DNA of 35,616 bases from Kiritimatiellia bacterium (GTDB lineage Bacteria; Verrucomicrobiota; Kiritimatiellia; RFP12; UBA1067): assembly GCA_027858965.1 (NCBI GenBank), contig JAQIBS010000107.1:1-35616 (forward strand), in the 5' to 3' direction. Numbering within the stretch: position 1 is the stretch's first letter; every line of letters starts with the position of its first letter. Shown here one piece after another: positions 23,142 through 32,180 of this stretch. A program made the translations under genes and the position numbers. Below the pieces are notes generated by a model. That model searched no databases and was not told where the DNA came from. It saw only the letters and a program-made list of their open reading frames with translations.

Positions 23142-25514
23142 TCATTTGTCGCTTACATTGATTGTAATATCGTCAATCAGGGCTTCAACAACAGAGCTGT
23201 TCATGCTGTGTATCCAGAGGCGGATATGGTCGGTTCCTGCCGGCGAGGTGAACTCCTTGGAAAAGCTCTGCCATGAACCGGGAGTCCCCGCATCAAGAAC
23301 GAGGAGGGGTGCTGTATGGCCCCGGCTGTTGGTTTTATTCAGAGACTTTCTCTCTTTATCGTAATATCTGATGTAAAGACCGATTCCCTTGCCGCTGATC
23401 GGAAAGTGTCTGCCGGAGATGGTGACTTTTTTATTCGGTCCCACGTCAATTCGTGAGGAGGTAATGCTTGAGCCGTCAGTTTTTGAAGGGTCTTTTATCA
23501 GCAGTGCGCTTTTTCCGGATGAAGCGTTTCCCTCTTTAATCTCTCCGATCTCGTTATCAAGACGCCATCCAAGATTGCCCATATCAAAGCCGCCATTAAA
23601 GAGAGCGTTGGCTTGGTCGGATTGCCTATAGTTGTCGGGTGTAACGGTTATTGTGACAACTGCTTCGGTAACAGGTTCTGTCAGCCGGATTCCTATGCGG
23701 GTCGGCTTTCTGCGTACATCCTCATCAATCTCCACCGGCTCTGTCACAAAGGCTTTTCCTGCTGTGTTGATCGAGACGGATACGCCTTCATCGAGGTCAC
23801 GGAAAACAAAAGTATTGTCATCTTTCTGTTTCCAGTTGGCGATTGTGATCAGTGCGGTTTCAAAGCTCTGAGGTGAGTCGAAAATGACTTTGTCTGAAAC
23901 CGAGAAAACGCCGCCATTCTTACGGGAGTAGATAAAAGTTCTCTGCAGGGATTTCAGTTCAGGAACCTTGTAGGCGGATTTCATCTCGATAACAAGTTTC
24001 TCTTCATCATCGGAAAAACTTGTGCTGATGACTTCACCATGGGCCTGTTTCCCTTTGCTCTGAAGCTTGCCTGCAATAATCGGTACGGGATGTCCAAATG
24101 AGTTAAGCACCTTGCTTTCATAGCGCTGTGAACTGAAGGTGCGACGGGTATATCTCTCTCCTCCCGGGTCTACCAGCAGCGCTTCGTTGTTATTAACTAC
24201 CAGGTAGGTGCCGACATCATTGTGGTTGTGGTGTTCTGCGTTGTGTCCGCCTTTAACTGCGGCAGCAAGTTTTGTTTCGGAATTGCTGCCCGGACGGCAG
24301 ATAAGTACGCCTGCATCCGGGAACCAGGTTTTCTTTCCCAGGCGTGGACCTTTTGGAGCCGCAGGAGTGCAGTGTGTTGCTGAGTTAGGAAATGAGAAGA
24401 GGAGAGCCAAGCATATTCTGCCTTTGGGGCGGGCCGAGTCATAGTTATCCCATTCCGTAAATCCAAATCCATAACGTCGACTGAGGTAGTACATAAAGTT
24501 GGCTCCCGGTCTGCTGCCCACGGAACAGTCGGCAAATGCCGGATGAACACCGTTCTGAATTTCCATTACACCTGCAAATCTGGCTGCGGGGTTGGCTCCC
24601 TTTGCTTTAAGTAGGTCGAACCCGCCGTCTGTCACCTGATGGATAAATTCCGTCAGCATAACATAGTGTCCATAACCGTAGTTCCAGTAGCCCATGCCCT
24701 CGCTGCAATATCCATCGGGGGTAAATCCGCTCAGGAAAAATTTTGAATATGTGGCAGCCGCAACAATATACAGAGCGCGTTCAGCGGGATCATCAATTAG
24801 CGCCAGAGCAGCTTCGGTTATTCCCGCAAGGCATACAGCATTCCAGTTGTTGGTGCATGTGAGCCACCACCAGGTGAGAGGGGATTTTCCGGTGATCAGT
24901 TTTTTGTACGGGTTTAGATTACGGCGGATTACCTCATCTTTAATATGCTTTCTGAGATTCGGGTTGATTTTATCTCCCATGATGCTGCGGATAGCGGCTA
25001 GAGTCATTCCAATGTCGCATGCCTTGAGATCAGCATATAGCATTTTGCCGTTCCATGTCTTAAGAGATGAATCATGTGCCGGCATAACCCAGGAACGTTC
25101 ATCACAGTAGGCCGTCAGGATCTCCTCCAAAGCGGGTATGAAACGGCCTTTGTTTTCCAGGCATTCGGCAAAGAAGAGAGTGCTCATACGTCGGTACCAT
25201 GTGCTATCCACACGCTGCCAGCGACTCCGGTTGCCTGTTTTAGAGAAATCAAGATAGAGCTCTTCCGGTTTTTCATGGATGCTCTCTTTCAGTAATTTCT
25301 CACCATCTTCTATTACGTTTTTAAAAGCCTCATGATCCCTGAGCTTATCCCATTGGTCGCGTTTTGTTATTGGGTCACCGATGGATGCGGGCTTTGCCGG
25401 CAGCATTGCTGCGATGCGCTTGATTGCGTTGGTATCAAGCTGCTGCGGCATGCGTTTGGCGGCGTAGGAGAAAAAGGCTGTGAGAACGGCGAGTATAAGA
25501 AGTATGTGTTTCAT
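23142..25514 (-). CDS. Heparinase II/III-type polysaccharide lyase with C-terminal jelly-roll domain
   Basis: Exported 790-residue enzyme that probably cleaves uronic-acid-containing glycans by beta-elimination. Signal peptide 1-18. An alpha/alpha-toroid occupies about 60-390, with TNNWNAVCLAG (221-231) and the aromatic EGMGYWNYGYGHYVML (272-287), where Asn, Tyr and His are candidate catalytic residues. A beta-sheet domain follows with GGHNAEHHNHNDVGTYLV (422-439) and LLVDPGGERY, the hallmark of the heparinase II/III C-terminal domain. Residues about 637-790 form an extra CBM-like jelly roll (ALFNGGFDMGNLGWRLDNE ... ALIDDITINVSD). The exact PL family and substrate are open. It is the last gene of a minus-strand run, 78 bp after the ketosynthase gene. 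Confidence 0.85.
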   Translation of the reverse strand: MKHILLILAVLTAFFSYAAKRMPQQLDTNAIKRIAAMLPAKPASIGDPITKRDQWDKLRDHEAFKNVIEDGEKLLKESIHEKPEELYLDFSKTGNRSRWQRVDSTWYRRMSTLFFAECLENKGRFIPALEEILTAYCDERSWVMPAHDSSLKTWNGKMLYADLKACDIGMTLAAIRSIMGDKINPNLRKHIKDEVIRRNLNPYKKLITGKSPLTWWWLTCTNNWNAVCLAGITEAALALIDDPAERALYIVAAATYSKFFLSGFTPDGYCSEGMGYWNYGYGHYVMLTEFIHQVTDGGFDLLKAKGANPAARFAGVMEIQNGVHPAFADCSVGSRPGANFMYYLSRRYGFGFTEWDNYDSARPKGRICLALLFSFPNSATHCTPAAPKGPRLGKKTWFPDAGVLICRPGSNSETKLAAAVKGGHNAEHHNHNDVGTYLVVNNNEALLVDPGGERYTRRTFSSQRYESKVLNSFGHPVPIIAGKLQSKGKQAHGEVISTSFSDDEEKLVIEMKSAYKVPELKSLQRTFIYSRKNGGVFSVSDKVIFDSPQSFETALITIANWKQKDDNTFVFRDLDEGVSVSINTAGKAFVTEPVEIDEDVRRKPTRIGIRLTEPVTEAVVTITVTPDNYRQSDQANALFNGGFDMGNLGWRLDNEIGEIKEGNASSGKSALLIKDPSKTDGSSITSSRIDVGPNKKVTISGRHFPISGKGIGLYIRYYDKERKSLNKTNSRGHTAPLLVLDAGTPGSWQSFSKEFTSPAGTDHIRLWIHSMNSSVVEALIDDITINVSDK

Positions 25515-25592
25515 AATTGTTTACTTAATGAGATAAAGGTTGATAATTAAGCTAGATGAGTCGTGCGTCATTCGGTCATGCGTCAAAAAAAG

Positions 25593-27719
25593 CTAAACAG
25601 GTTTTACAATAATGGCTACGGCACAGTTGCTTTCTGAGCTTACAATCAGAGTCGGACCCTTCAGCCCGCGGATCAGCGCGGCAGCCGCATTGGCGATTGT
25701 GGCACTTCCGGCCAGTTCTCCGCACAGGCTCTCAATATTCTGCGCCTCTTTAACATCTTCTGGTTTGAGTCCGGTACTTTGCAGTGCAATTGCTACAGCT
25801 GAGTCAGAATCTGGTGCAAGTCCGCATCCCATAATCTCTGACTTTGCTTTTTCTGCAGTGCTCTCTAGTATAAGTGTGGCGGCGGCTTCGCCTTGCGGCT
25901 GATCGCTATCTGTTGCTTTGAGTCGCGGAATGGAGAGGGCATCGCTACCAGTAATCAGGATGCAGTTTGATTTACCAGTCTGGATGGTGTCGAATGCTTC
26001 GACCAGTGCCACGCCTGAGGCGGTATGTGGATTGGTGATGTTGTCATGCATTCCATGCAGTGACCATTCCATGGATGCCAGGCTGATCGGTGTGTTGGAG
26101 TAGGAGTGCGGAAAGATAAAGGGTTTTACCAGACGCGGCCCCTTGTTTATGAAATCAGCAAAGAATAGCTGCTGGGTTGAACTGCAGCCCCAGGCGGTAC
26201 CGGACATAATGCCGGCATCCATCGCTTTTAAAGATTCCGTATTGTGTCCCGCATCCCGGATGGCAGCTCCACAGGCGCAGAGGAAAAGGCGGCTGTTGTC
26301 ATCTAGATATGGTTTTCTGGAAACTCCGTACTCTGTGATATCAAGGTCAGGTGCTTCGCCTGCCTCTGGAGGTTGATTGGTGTCGGGCAGTTCAAATCGC
26401 TCCAGCGGAAAACAGGCGCTTTCGTTCTCTTGCAGAGCTGCCAGAGTTTCCACATTGTCGCAGCCGAGAGCGCTGATAAGGGAGCTTCCTGTTATAAAGA
26501 CGCGCTGGTTTTCACCGGTATTTCTTTGTATAGGATGTTTGCTGAGCACTAGCGCGGCGTTGCATCCTCCGAATCCGGCGGAGTTGGAGAGAATATGTGT
26601 CAGCTCTATTTTACGTGGTGTGGTCACAACACCCAGTGGGCACTCCGGGTCCTGTTCTATCAGGTTAGTTGTGGGGGGGATGATATTGTTTTGCAGAGAG
26701 AGAATTGCAACTATCACCTCTATTGCTCCAGCGGCGCCCAGCATGTGTCCCAACGAACCTTTTATAGAGGTGACAGGAATAGCAGCGGAGCGCTTTTGGA
26801 AGACTGTCACAATAGCCTGGGCTTCGGTGATGTCATTTGGCTTGGTTCCAGTGCCGTGGGAGTTGATATGATCGATCTTCTCTATTGGCAATGATGTCAG
26901 CCTGATGGCTTCGGTCATTACACAGGCCGAACCCGCTCCGAGCGGGGCGGGGGCCGTCATGTGGTGACCGTTATTTCCGCTGGCCCAGCCGGTCAGGTAT
27001 GCAAGGGGTTTGATGGTTGCAGAGTTGCTCTCTATAACCAGCGCGCCAGCTCCTTCGCTAAAGATGGTTCCGCTGCGATTGAGATCAAAGGGACGTACAA
27101 TATCTTTGGTCATGGTGCGCAGAGCGCAGAGGCCACTCCATGAAAACCGTGAAAGTGCGTCATAGCCAACAATTAAAACCCGTTTGGCTCGCTTCTTACT
27201 GATTAATTCAGCTGCTGTTACCGCTGCCGAAGCACCGGAGGCACAGGAAAGCGACAGGGAGAGGCAGAGTCCTTTTATCCCAAGCTTTTCGGCAATGATT
27301 GTGGCTGTGTTGGAGTGGGCGCAGTTGATTGATTTATCCGCCTGGTAATCCGGGTTTTCAGGTGGAATGAGCGCCCTTTCTCCAGTATCAATATTACCGA
27401 AGTTAGATGCGGTGATAAGGGCCGTTTCTGCCAGAGCTTCAGGGGAGCCCCAGATCTCAGCCTGTTTGAGAGCCTCAATACATGCGCTGGCGGCAAAGGC
27501 GGTGGCTCTCGGACAGTTTTCAAAACCGGCCGGTGGTGTGAAATTGCGAATAACACCGGCTTTTGTACATGCTATTCCGTTCAGATCAAAGAGATCCATC
27601 TCAGAGATGGCTGATCTTTTTTCGAGAAGCGCCTGCCAGAGTTTATCTGTGCCGCACCCGTATGGAGTGACAGCCCCCATGCCGGTTATAGCAATATCAG
27701 TATTTTTTTGTACATTCAA
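25593..27719 (-). CDS. Fused beta-ketoacyl-ACP synthase and chain-length-factor-like protein
   Basis: 708 residues made of two thiolase-fold condensing domains. The first (8-395) is a complete FabF-type KS with Cys159 in SLSCASGASAA, His288 in HGTGT and His325 in GSLGHMLGAAGA. The second (about 406-708) keeps the fold (VFITGSSLISALGC, QGEAAATLILE) but has Thr566 in the nucleophile position (HTASG). It lacks HGTGT and GHxxGA, so it resembles a chain-length factor. KS-CLF pairs make polyene or aromatic chains. Here they are fused, with no ACP, ketoreductase or dehydratase nearby. The start is a TTG at 27719 preceded by GGGGAGGGGG; ATG (M14) would cut into the fold. It is probably co-transcribed with the MBOAT and SGNH genes. 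Confidence 0.88.
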   Translation of the reverse strand: MNVQKNTDIAITGMGAVTPYGCGTDKLWQALLEKRSAISEMDLFDLNGIACTKAGVIRNFTPPAGFENCPRATAFAASACIEALKQAEIWGSPEALAETALITASNFGNIDTGERALIPPENPDYQADKSINCAHSNTATIIAEKLGIKGLCLSLSLSCASGASAAVTAAELISKKRAKRVLIVGYDALSRFSWSGLCALRTMTKDIVRPFDLNRSGTIFSEGAGALVIESNSATIKPLAYLTGWASGNNGHHMTAPAPLGAGSACVMTEAIRLTSLPIEKIDHINSHGTGTKPNDITEAQAIVTVFQKRSAAIPVTSIKGSLGHMLGAAGAIEVIVAILSLQNNIIPPTTNLIEQDPECPLGVVTTPRKIELTHILSNSAGFGGCNAALVLSKHPIQRNTGENQRVFITGSSLISALGCDNVETLAALQENESACFPLERFELPDTNQPPEAGEAPDLDITEYGVSRKPYLDDNSRLFLCACGAAIRDAGHNTESLKAMDAGIMSGTAWGCSSTQQLFFADFINKGPRLVKPFIFPHSYSNTPISLASMEWSLHGMHDNITNPHTASGVALVEAFDTIQTGKSNCILITGSDALSIPRLKATDSDQPQGEAAATLILESTAEKAKSEIMGCGLAPDSDSAVAIALQSTGLKPEDVKEAQNIESLCGELAGSATIANAAAALIRGLKGPTLIVSSESNCAVAIIVKPV

Positions 27720-27812
27720 GATAACAATCCCCCTCCCCGTAAAGGTTTAAATATAGCGTAAATATCAGCTGTTTTGAAGAGAGAAGTTAGTTTTTATGTG
27801 ATTCAGAGGGGG

Positions 27813-28892
27813 TTACTGAATATTAGGGACTTGCATGTTTTCTATTTCATGCATGAGTCTTGCATACCATTCATTGACCTGATCTGCAGTTACTTCTTTC
27901 TTATACTTGATCGTCCGCAGTATTTCATCACTGTAATCCTGATGGAAATGCACGATGTCCTTATATTTCGAGTAATTTGTGATCCAGTCGAAGCGATCCT
28001 GGAATTCGTAAATATGCAGGTTCGGATAACTCGATTTCATTTCAAGCATAAGTAGTTTTATGGCTTTCCATTCATCCCAGCTTCCGGGATGGATCTTTTC
28101 GAGACCTTTGAAATAGGGAAGGGCATACGGCAAAAAGACCAAGTTGAAATCCGTTTTGCCATGGGCTTTGAGCAACGGCTTGATGTTCTGATTAAAATTT
28201 TCTTTGAATTGTTCTAGTTTGTAGCAGTCAAAAGTACTGACTAGCTGAGGGCACTTGGCATAGTTCTTCCAGACGGATTCCGAGCTGTATTGCGTATGAG
28301 CATGCCAGTTGTTGTATAGATCGGGGTCAGTGGTGATTGGCTTATCAGCCAACCGGTTTTTTAATACGGCCCAGCTGTTCTCCGCAGTCGCACGGCTTAG
28401 CAGGTAGGGCGCATCGTCCCATACGGTCTGGTTGTACAGGTAGTGCGGTAGTTGTTCTTTCCAGCGTCCTTTGCCTCCAAGCTTGGCCATTGAAAAGATA
28501 TCGATTCCCCAGATAATGATTTCCGGTTCCCGGAGCGTGCAGGCAAAGTTGAGGATAATTGATTGTTCATCGATTCCCGAGCCAGGCATAGAAACATTCA
28601 TGAATTTGTTGTCAAAGAGTTCTTCGGCAAGTTTAGGTCGAAAGTTCTCGGAGAGTGAGGTTCCGACTATGAGGCTGTTCCATGGAAGCGAGCGAATGCG
28701 TCCGGCATTCTGATAGCGAGAACTTGTCTGCAACGGGGCGTAGGGATTGGGTCGGTAGATTTGCAAGGGATCTACTGTCAGGTTCAATATAGCACCTATT
28801 GCTGTGATGCCCAGCACGATACCGGAAAACCACAGGCTCCACGTTCGGGGAGCGATCTGGCGGCTAAAAGTATTGAGTTGAATAAACTTCAT
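27813..28892 (-). CDS. SGNH-like membrane-anchored partner of an AlgI-type O-acyltransferase
   Basis: 359 residues. One N-terminal transmembrane anchor (about 21-38) places the rest in the periplasm. LIVGTSLSENF (74-84) supplies a block-I-like Ser79, and DIVHFH (312-317) resembles the D-x-x-H of SGNH/AlgJ-AlgX/DltD-type proteins. Overall identity is too low for a named family. The gene starts 8 bp after the MBOAT stop with AGGTGA before its ATG, so the two form a translational unit. The likely role is to transfer acyl groups delivered across the membrane by the MBOAT protein to a surface polysaccharide. Confidence 0.7.
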   Translation of the reverse strand: MKFIQLNTFSRQIAPRTWSLWFSGIVLGITAIGAILNLTVDPLQIYRPNPYAPLQTSSRYQNAGRIRSLPWNSLIVGTSLSENFRPKLAEELFDNKFMNVSMPGSGIDEQSIILNFACTLREPEIIIWGIDIFSMAKLGGKGRWKEQLPHYLYNQTVWDDAPYLLSRATAENSWAVLKNRLADKPITTDPDLYNNWHAHTQYSSESVWKNYAKCPQLVSTFDCYKLEQFKENFNQNIKPLLKAHGKTDFNLVFLPYALPYFKGLEKIHPGSWDEWKAIKLLMLEMKSSYPNLHIYEFQDRFDWITNYSKYKDIVHFHQDYSDEILRTIKYKKEVTADQVNEWYARLMHEIENMQVPNIQ

Positions 28893-28900
28893 GTAATCAC

Positions 28901-30355
28901 CTAGAATTGAAAATAAAGGAACTCACTGTGGTTTGAGATATTGGCCAGCGCAGCAATAAAGAGAATCAAGGTAAATATCAGCGTTACAATACCTGGTTTA
29001 AAACGCTCTTTCAGTTCAAAGGAGTTGGGTAGGTATTTAACGCAAATTAAAGCCAGAATACAGAAAAGGAGGGCGCGCAAATCATCTATGCCGAAATGGT
29101 AGTCGCCGATGATCCAGCCATCCAAGCCCGTTCCTTTTATATACTTGTTAAATGTTCCGGCTGGTACGGCCAATTGTCCGAAAAACATGCTTTTCCAGAT
29201 GGACCAGGCTTCCCCTATGGATTGAGCCCGGAAAACCACCCAAGTGGATATTATAAAAAGAAACGTAGCTAGGGATGCGATCGGATTCGCCAGTCGGATA
29301 CGAATCACCCTGCTCCAGTAATGGTTAATGCAAATTGCTACACCATGAAGGGCTCCCCAAGCCAAGAATGTCCAATTTGCGCCATGCCAGAATCCCCCGA
29401 TCAAAAACGTAATAATGAGGTTCTGATACACGCGATACGATCCCTTTCGGTTTCCTCCCATAGGGATATAAACATAGTCGCGAAGGAAGTGACTGAGGGT
29501 CATATGCCACCGTTGCCAGAACTCCTGAATTGATCTGGCTTTGTACGGGCTGTTAAAGTTTTGCGGCAGCACAATTCCGAATAGAAGGCCTGATCCCAGT
29601 GCCATATCTGTGTAGCCGCTGAAATCAAAATAGAGTTGAAATGTGTAACTTAAAATCGTGATCCATGCATGTAGTTGGGTCAGTATATCCGCCTGCTCAA
29701 AGCCACTGTTAGCAAACCTGGAAAAAAAGTCTGCAATAACCACCTTCTTGAATAAACCCATTGAAAAAAGGAATAAGCCGGAGCAAAAACTGTTCCAGTT
29801 GATTCGAGGTTGCAACCGGTCGAATTGTGGCATCATTTCACGATGATGCACAATGGGGCCTGCAATCAGCTGAGCAAAAAAGGTAACGAATAAACAATAA
29901 TGGAGAAAGTTGTAGTCCTTGCATTCTCCCCTGTAAGCATCAACTAGATAAGCGCACTGCTGAAAGGTGAAAAATGAAATGGCGAGCGGAAGAACAATCG
30001 TCAAAACCGGTAGCTGAACTCCTGAAATATCACCGATCATTTCTATGAAAAAACCGGTATACTTGTAGTATCCCAGCACTAGGATGTTGACGGAGAGCCC
30101 GATTATGAGCAGCGCTTTCTTTTTCTTAATGGTAATGGCGTCAGTCGTCAGGATTCGTCCGCACCCGTAATTAAATAGCATGCTGAACAGGATCAAAATT
30201 AGGTATTTGGGATTCCACCATCCGTAAAAAAAGAGCGATGCAGCGACTAACCAACCACAGGCGATCTGAAGATACGAACGGGACATCAACAAAAAGAAGA
30301 TAACTAGAACGATTGGTAGAAAAAGAAAAATAAATTGGAGTGAATTAAATAACAT
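28901..30355 (-). CDS. AlgI-type MBOAT membrane O-acyltransferase
   Basis: 484-residue polytopic inner-membrane protein that moves acetyl (or acyl) groups across the membrane for O-acylation of a polysaccharide. It has the full family signature: ASLFFYGWWNPKYL (39-52), LPLAISFFTFQ (122-132), FFAQLIAGPIVHHREMMPQ, SGYTDMALGSGLLFG, FWQRWHMTLSHFLRDYVYIP (279-298), and the catalytic His324 in GGFWHGANWTFLAWGALHG (320-338). The length is typical. It is the first gene of the minus-strand group. No strong ribosome-binding site is seen. AlgI, PatA-like and DltB relatives share these motifs; gene context favours an exopolysaccharide rather than teichoic acid. Confidence 0.93.
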   Translation of the reverse strand: MLFNSLQFIFLFLPIVLVIFFLLMSRSYLQIACGWLVAASLFFYGWWNPKYLILILFSMLFNYGCGRILTTDAITIKKKKALLIIGLSVNILVLGYYKYTGFFIEMIGDISGVQLPVLTIVLPLAISFFTFQQCAYLVDAYRGECKDYNFLHYCLFVTFFAQLIAGPIVHHREMMPQFDRLQPRINWNSFCSGLFLFSMGLFKKVVIADFFSRFANSGFEQADILTQLHAWITILSYTFQLYFDFSGYTDMALGSGLLFGIVLPQNFNSPYKARSIQEFWQRWHMTLSHFLRDYVYIPMGGNRKGSYRVYQNLIITFLIGGFWHGANWTFLAWGALHGVAICINHYWSRVIRIRLANPIASLATFLFIISTWVVFRAQSIGEAWSIWKSMFFGQLAVPAGTFNKYIKGTGLDGWIIGDYHFGIDDLRALLFCILALICVKYLPNSFELKERFKPGIVTLIFTLILFIAALANISNHSEFLYFQF

Positions 30356-30446
30356 GAATACGACTTGGCTCTATTTTTTTAAGGTCTCAATCCGATGCTT
30401 TGCAACGCGTAGCAAAGCGCGTTTTCAATTTGTTCTTATGAGAAAA

Positions 30447-30468
30447 GCCGCCCGTAAATTCGGGTGGC
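30447..30468. other. Hairpin in the spacer upstream of the MBOAT gene
   Basis: GCCGCCCG and CGGGTGGC pair (one G-U) around TAAATT. Read on the minus strand it is followed by TTTTCTC, so it could be a weak terminator or a leader hairpin. About 40 bp away, TTTGCAACGCGTAGCAAA (about 30399-30416) resembles the constant hairpin of the covarying-stem elements. The rest of 30356-30632 shows nothing recognisable. Confidence 0.4.
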
Positions 30469-30632
30469 CTGGATGAAGGTATTTATTTTCAACTTTCATG
30501 GGGTAGGCTACGTACTTTCGTACATATCTATAGAATACCTCTGCATAGACGTTAGAAAAACCAAATTTTATTACCATATGACTTCATTAAATTACATTAA
30601 CAAAACGGAAAAATCCCGTCAATTACTATTGC

Positions 30633-31364
30633 ATGAATTTTAATATTCTGACCGCCTTTGGAAATAAAGGCATGGTTTTCAGGGGGGGAGGCGGAAATAC
30701 ATTTCGTAGTATCCCTGGATCTCCATTTGCCGGAATATCAAAAACCGAGGTTTTTGATACCACTCCATACATTAATGCTGTGTGGGAGTATGTGTTTGGA
30801 TATGAAAAAGCTTTTCAGCTTGGCCGTAAGATCAAAGTCGGGTTTTCGTCTGAGCTCTCTGACAATACCAACTGCGGGGTGCAGGATCTGGGTTTGATGG
30901 CCACTGTGAAAGAGGAACAAAAGGGGTTTAAGGTTTATGGTGGCGGTGGATTGGGGCGCAACGGGATGTTTGGTCTTGTTTTTGTCCCATTTCTTCCAGC
31001 AGAGAGAGCTTTACAAGCTGTTATTCTGCTTAACGAGGAACCGCTCGGCACCGCGGCGTATGCCGGCTGGATGCAGCGCTCTGTACAGGAGACCCGGTTT
31101 TCAGATGTGGTCTCGGTTAGGCTCTATATACGTAAGGGAATATTCAGGGCCGATGATCTGCGTGATGTTGTTTATGAAGGAATTATCGATGGTATAAAGA
31201 TCTCGGGGTGTCCCAGTTCATGTTCAGTTAATCAGCATGCTGCAATTGGTTTTGGCGGGCGTCTGAAAAGAATTGATGATCAGTCATTTAAAGGTAGTCC
31301 AAGCATCCTGCCTAGCTTATTATTGAGGCAAGCAGGATGCTTGCACTACTTTCTTTTGCATTAA
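30633..31364 (+). pseudogene. Decayed siroheme nitrite/sulfite reductase fragment
   Basis: The open frame matches internal parts of NirA/SiR proteins: SPFAGISKTEVFDTTPY (30-46), GRKIKVGFSSELSDN, DLGLMATV, KGFKVYGGGGLGRN (97-110), FLPAERALQAV, then TRFSDVVSVR (154-163) and IKISGCPSSCSVNQHAAIGF (188-207). The N-terminal third is missing. A segment between about residues 132 and 145 appears deleted, and the first pair of cluster/siroheme cysteines is lost (Ser157 stands where Cys is expected) while C193 and C197 remain. The last 20 or so codons come from a REP-like palindrome. At 243 codons it is less than half of a normal enzyme. No ribosome-binding site is visible, so it is almost certainly non-functional. 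Confidence 0.75.
31294..31353. repeat. REP-like palindrome, copy 2, at the 3' end of the reductase remnant
   Basis: Same orientation as copy 1, with CAAGCATCCTG (31300-31310) pairing with CAGGATGCTTG (31333-31343). Two substitutions in the left arm (CCTAG for TTGG) disturb the inner stem. It lies within the pseudogene frame and extends it. Confidence 0.9.
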
Positions 31365-31421
31365 TTCGCTTACAGTAAAAGTTCAACTAAAATGAATCAC
31401 ACCCTCTATATGTGAGTGAGT

Positions 31422-31450
31422 TTGACAATCACCATAATGTAGGTTATCGT
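31422..31450 (+). promoter_or_regulatory. Promoter of the YiiX-MoxR-DUF58-VWA operon
   Basis: A perfect TTGACA (31422-31427) and TATCGT (31445-31450) are 17 bp apart, giving an untranslated leader of about 35 nt before the ATG at 31492. Confidence 0.5.
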
Positions 31451-31491
31451 TAAAACATTAAGTGAGTAGTGTTTTATTAGGGAGATATGTA

Positions 31492-32142
31492 ATGGCAATG
31501 CATCGATGTTTATTCGATCAGATAAAAGGCAGAATACAGCCGGGGGATATAATTGCGTTTTCAGGAAAGAGCAATTTTTCACGTTTAATCAGGTTGGCAA
31601 CCCGCTCGGTTGTTTCGCATGTGGGGATTGTGCGTGAATCAGGGAACTGGATTGATGTTATTGAGTCAGTGGTTTTCGAGAAGGACCCTGTAAGCGGTGA
31701 AGATATCGATGGAATACGTTGCAATCGGATGAAAAACCGGGTTGAGAGTTATGATGGCTTTGTATGGTGGCTTCCATTGAGCGAAAAGGCCCGTTTTAAT
31801 CTGAATCAGGAAAAAATGCGCCAGTTTCTGAAAATTACAGAAGATAAGAAATATGATATGCCACAGGCTATTAGAGCTGCGCTGGATATTATTGAAGAAA
31901 ATCCGTTTTTTGATCTGTCCACTTACAATCAGGAGGATTTTGATGCTTTCTTTTGTTCGGAGTTAGCTACTGCCGCTTTGAGAGCCGGCGGGGTGATAAA
32001 AAATATAAATTCATCCGAGGTGACTCCTGCCAACCTGTGCGCTTTTAAGATCTTTGCAGATGATTATTATCAGCTTAAAGGCCGTCGTAAACCGCTAGAT
32101 GAATATAATGAAATTGACCCGGAGGGCTTCGGGGTATTGTAG
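31492..32142 (+). CDS. YiiX-like permuted NlpC/P60 (papain-fold) amidase
   Basis: 216 residues from the ATG at 31492, preceded by AGGGAGA at the right distance; a GTG at 31462 is less likely. The circularly permuted papain-like order is seen: PGDIIAF (17-23), then SHVGIV with His43, then the nucleophile Cys155 in FFCSELATAALRAGG. Members act on lipid or peptide amide bonds, and some on cell-wall peptides. No signal peptide is present, so it is probably cytoplasmic or membrane-associated. It shares the leader sequence TAGGGAGATAT with the moxR gene 38 bp downstream, so both may belong to one transcript. Confidence 0.78.
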   Translation: MAMHRCLFDQIKGRIQPGDIIAFSGKSNFSRLIRLATRSVVSHVGIVRESGNWIDVIESVVFEKDPVSGEDIDGIRCNRMKNRVESYDGFVWWLPLSEKARFNLNQEKMRQFLKITEDKKYDMPQAIRAALDIIEENPFFDLSTYNQEDFDAFFCSELATAALRAGGVIKNINSSEVTPANLCAFKIFADDYYQLKGRRKPLDEYNEIDPEGFGVL

Positions 32143-32180
32143 CTTATGCATCTCGCAGGGGTGTACCAATAGGGAGATAT

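Noticed and set aside
26377..26871. Plus-strand frame of 164 codons
   Set aside because: Antisense of the KS-CLF fusion, with no supporting signals.
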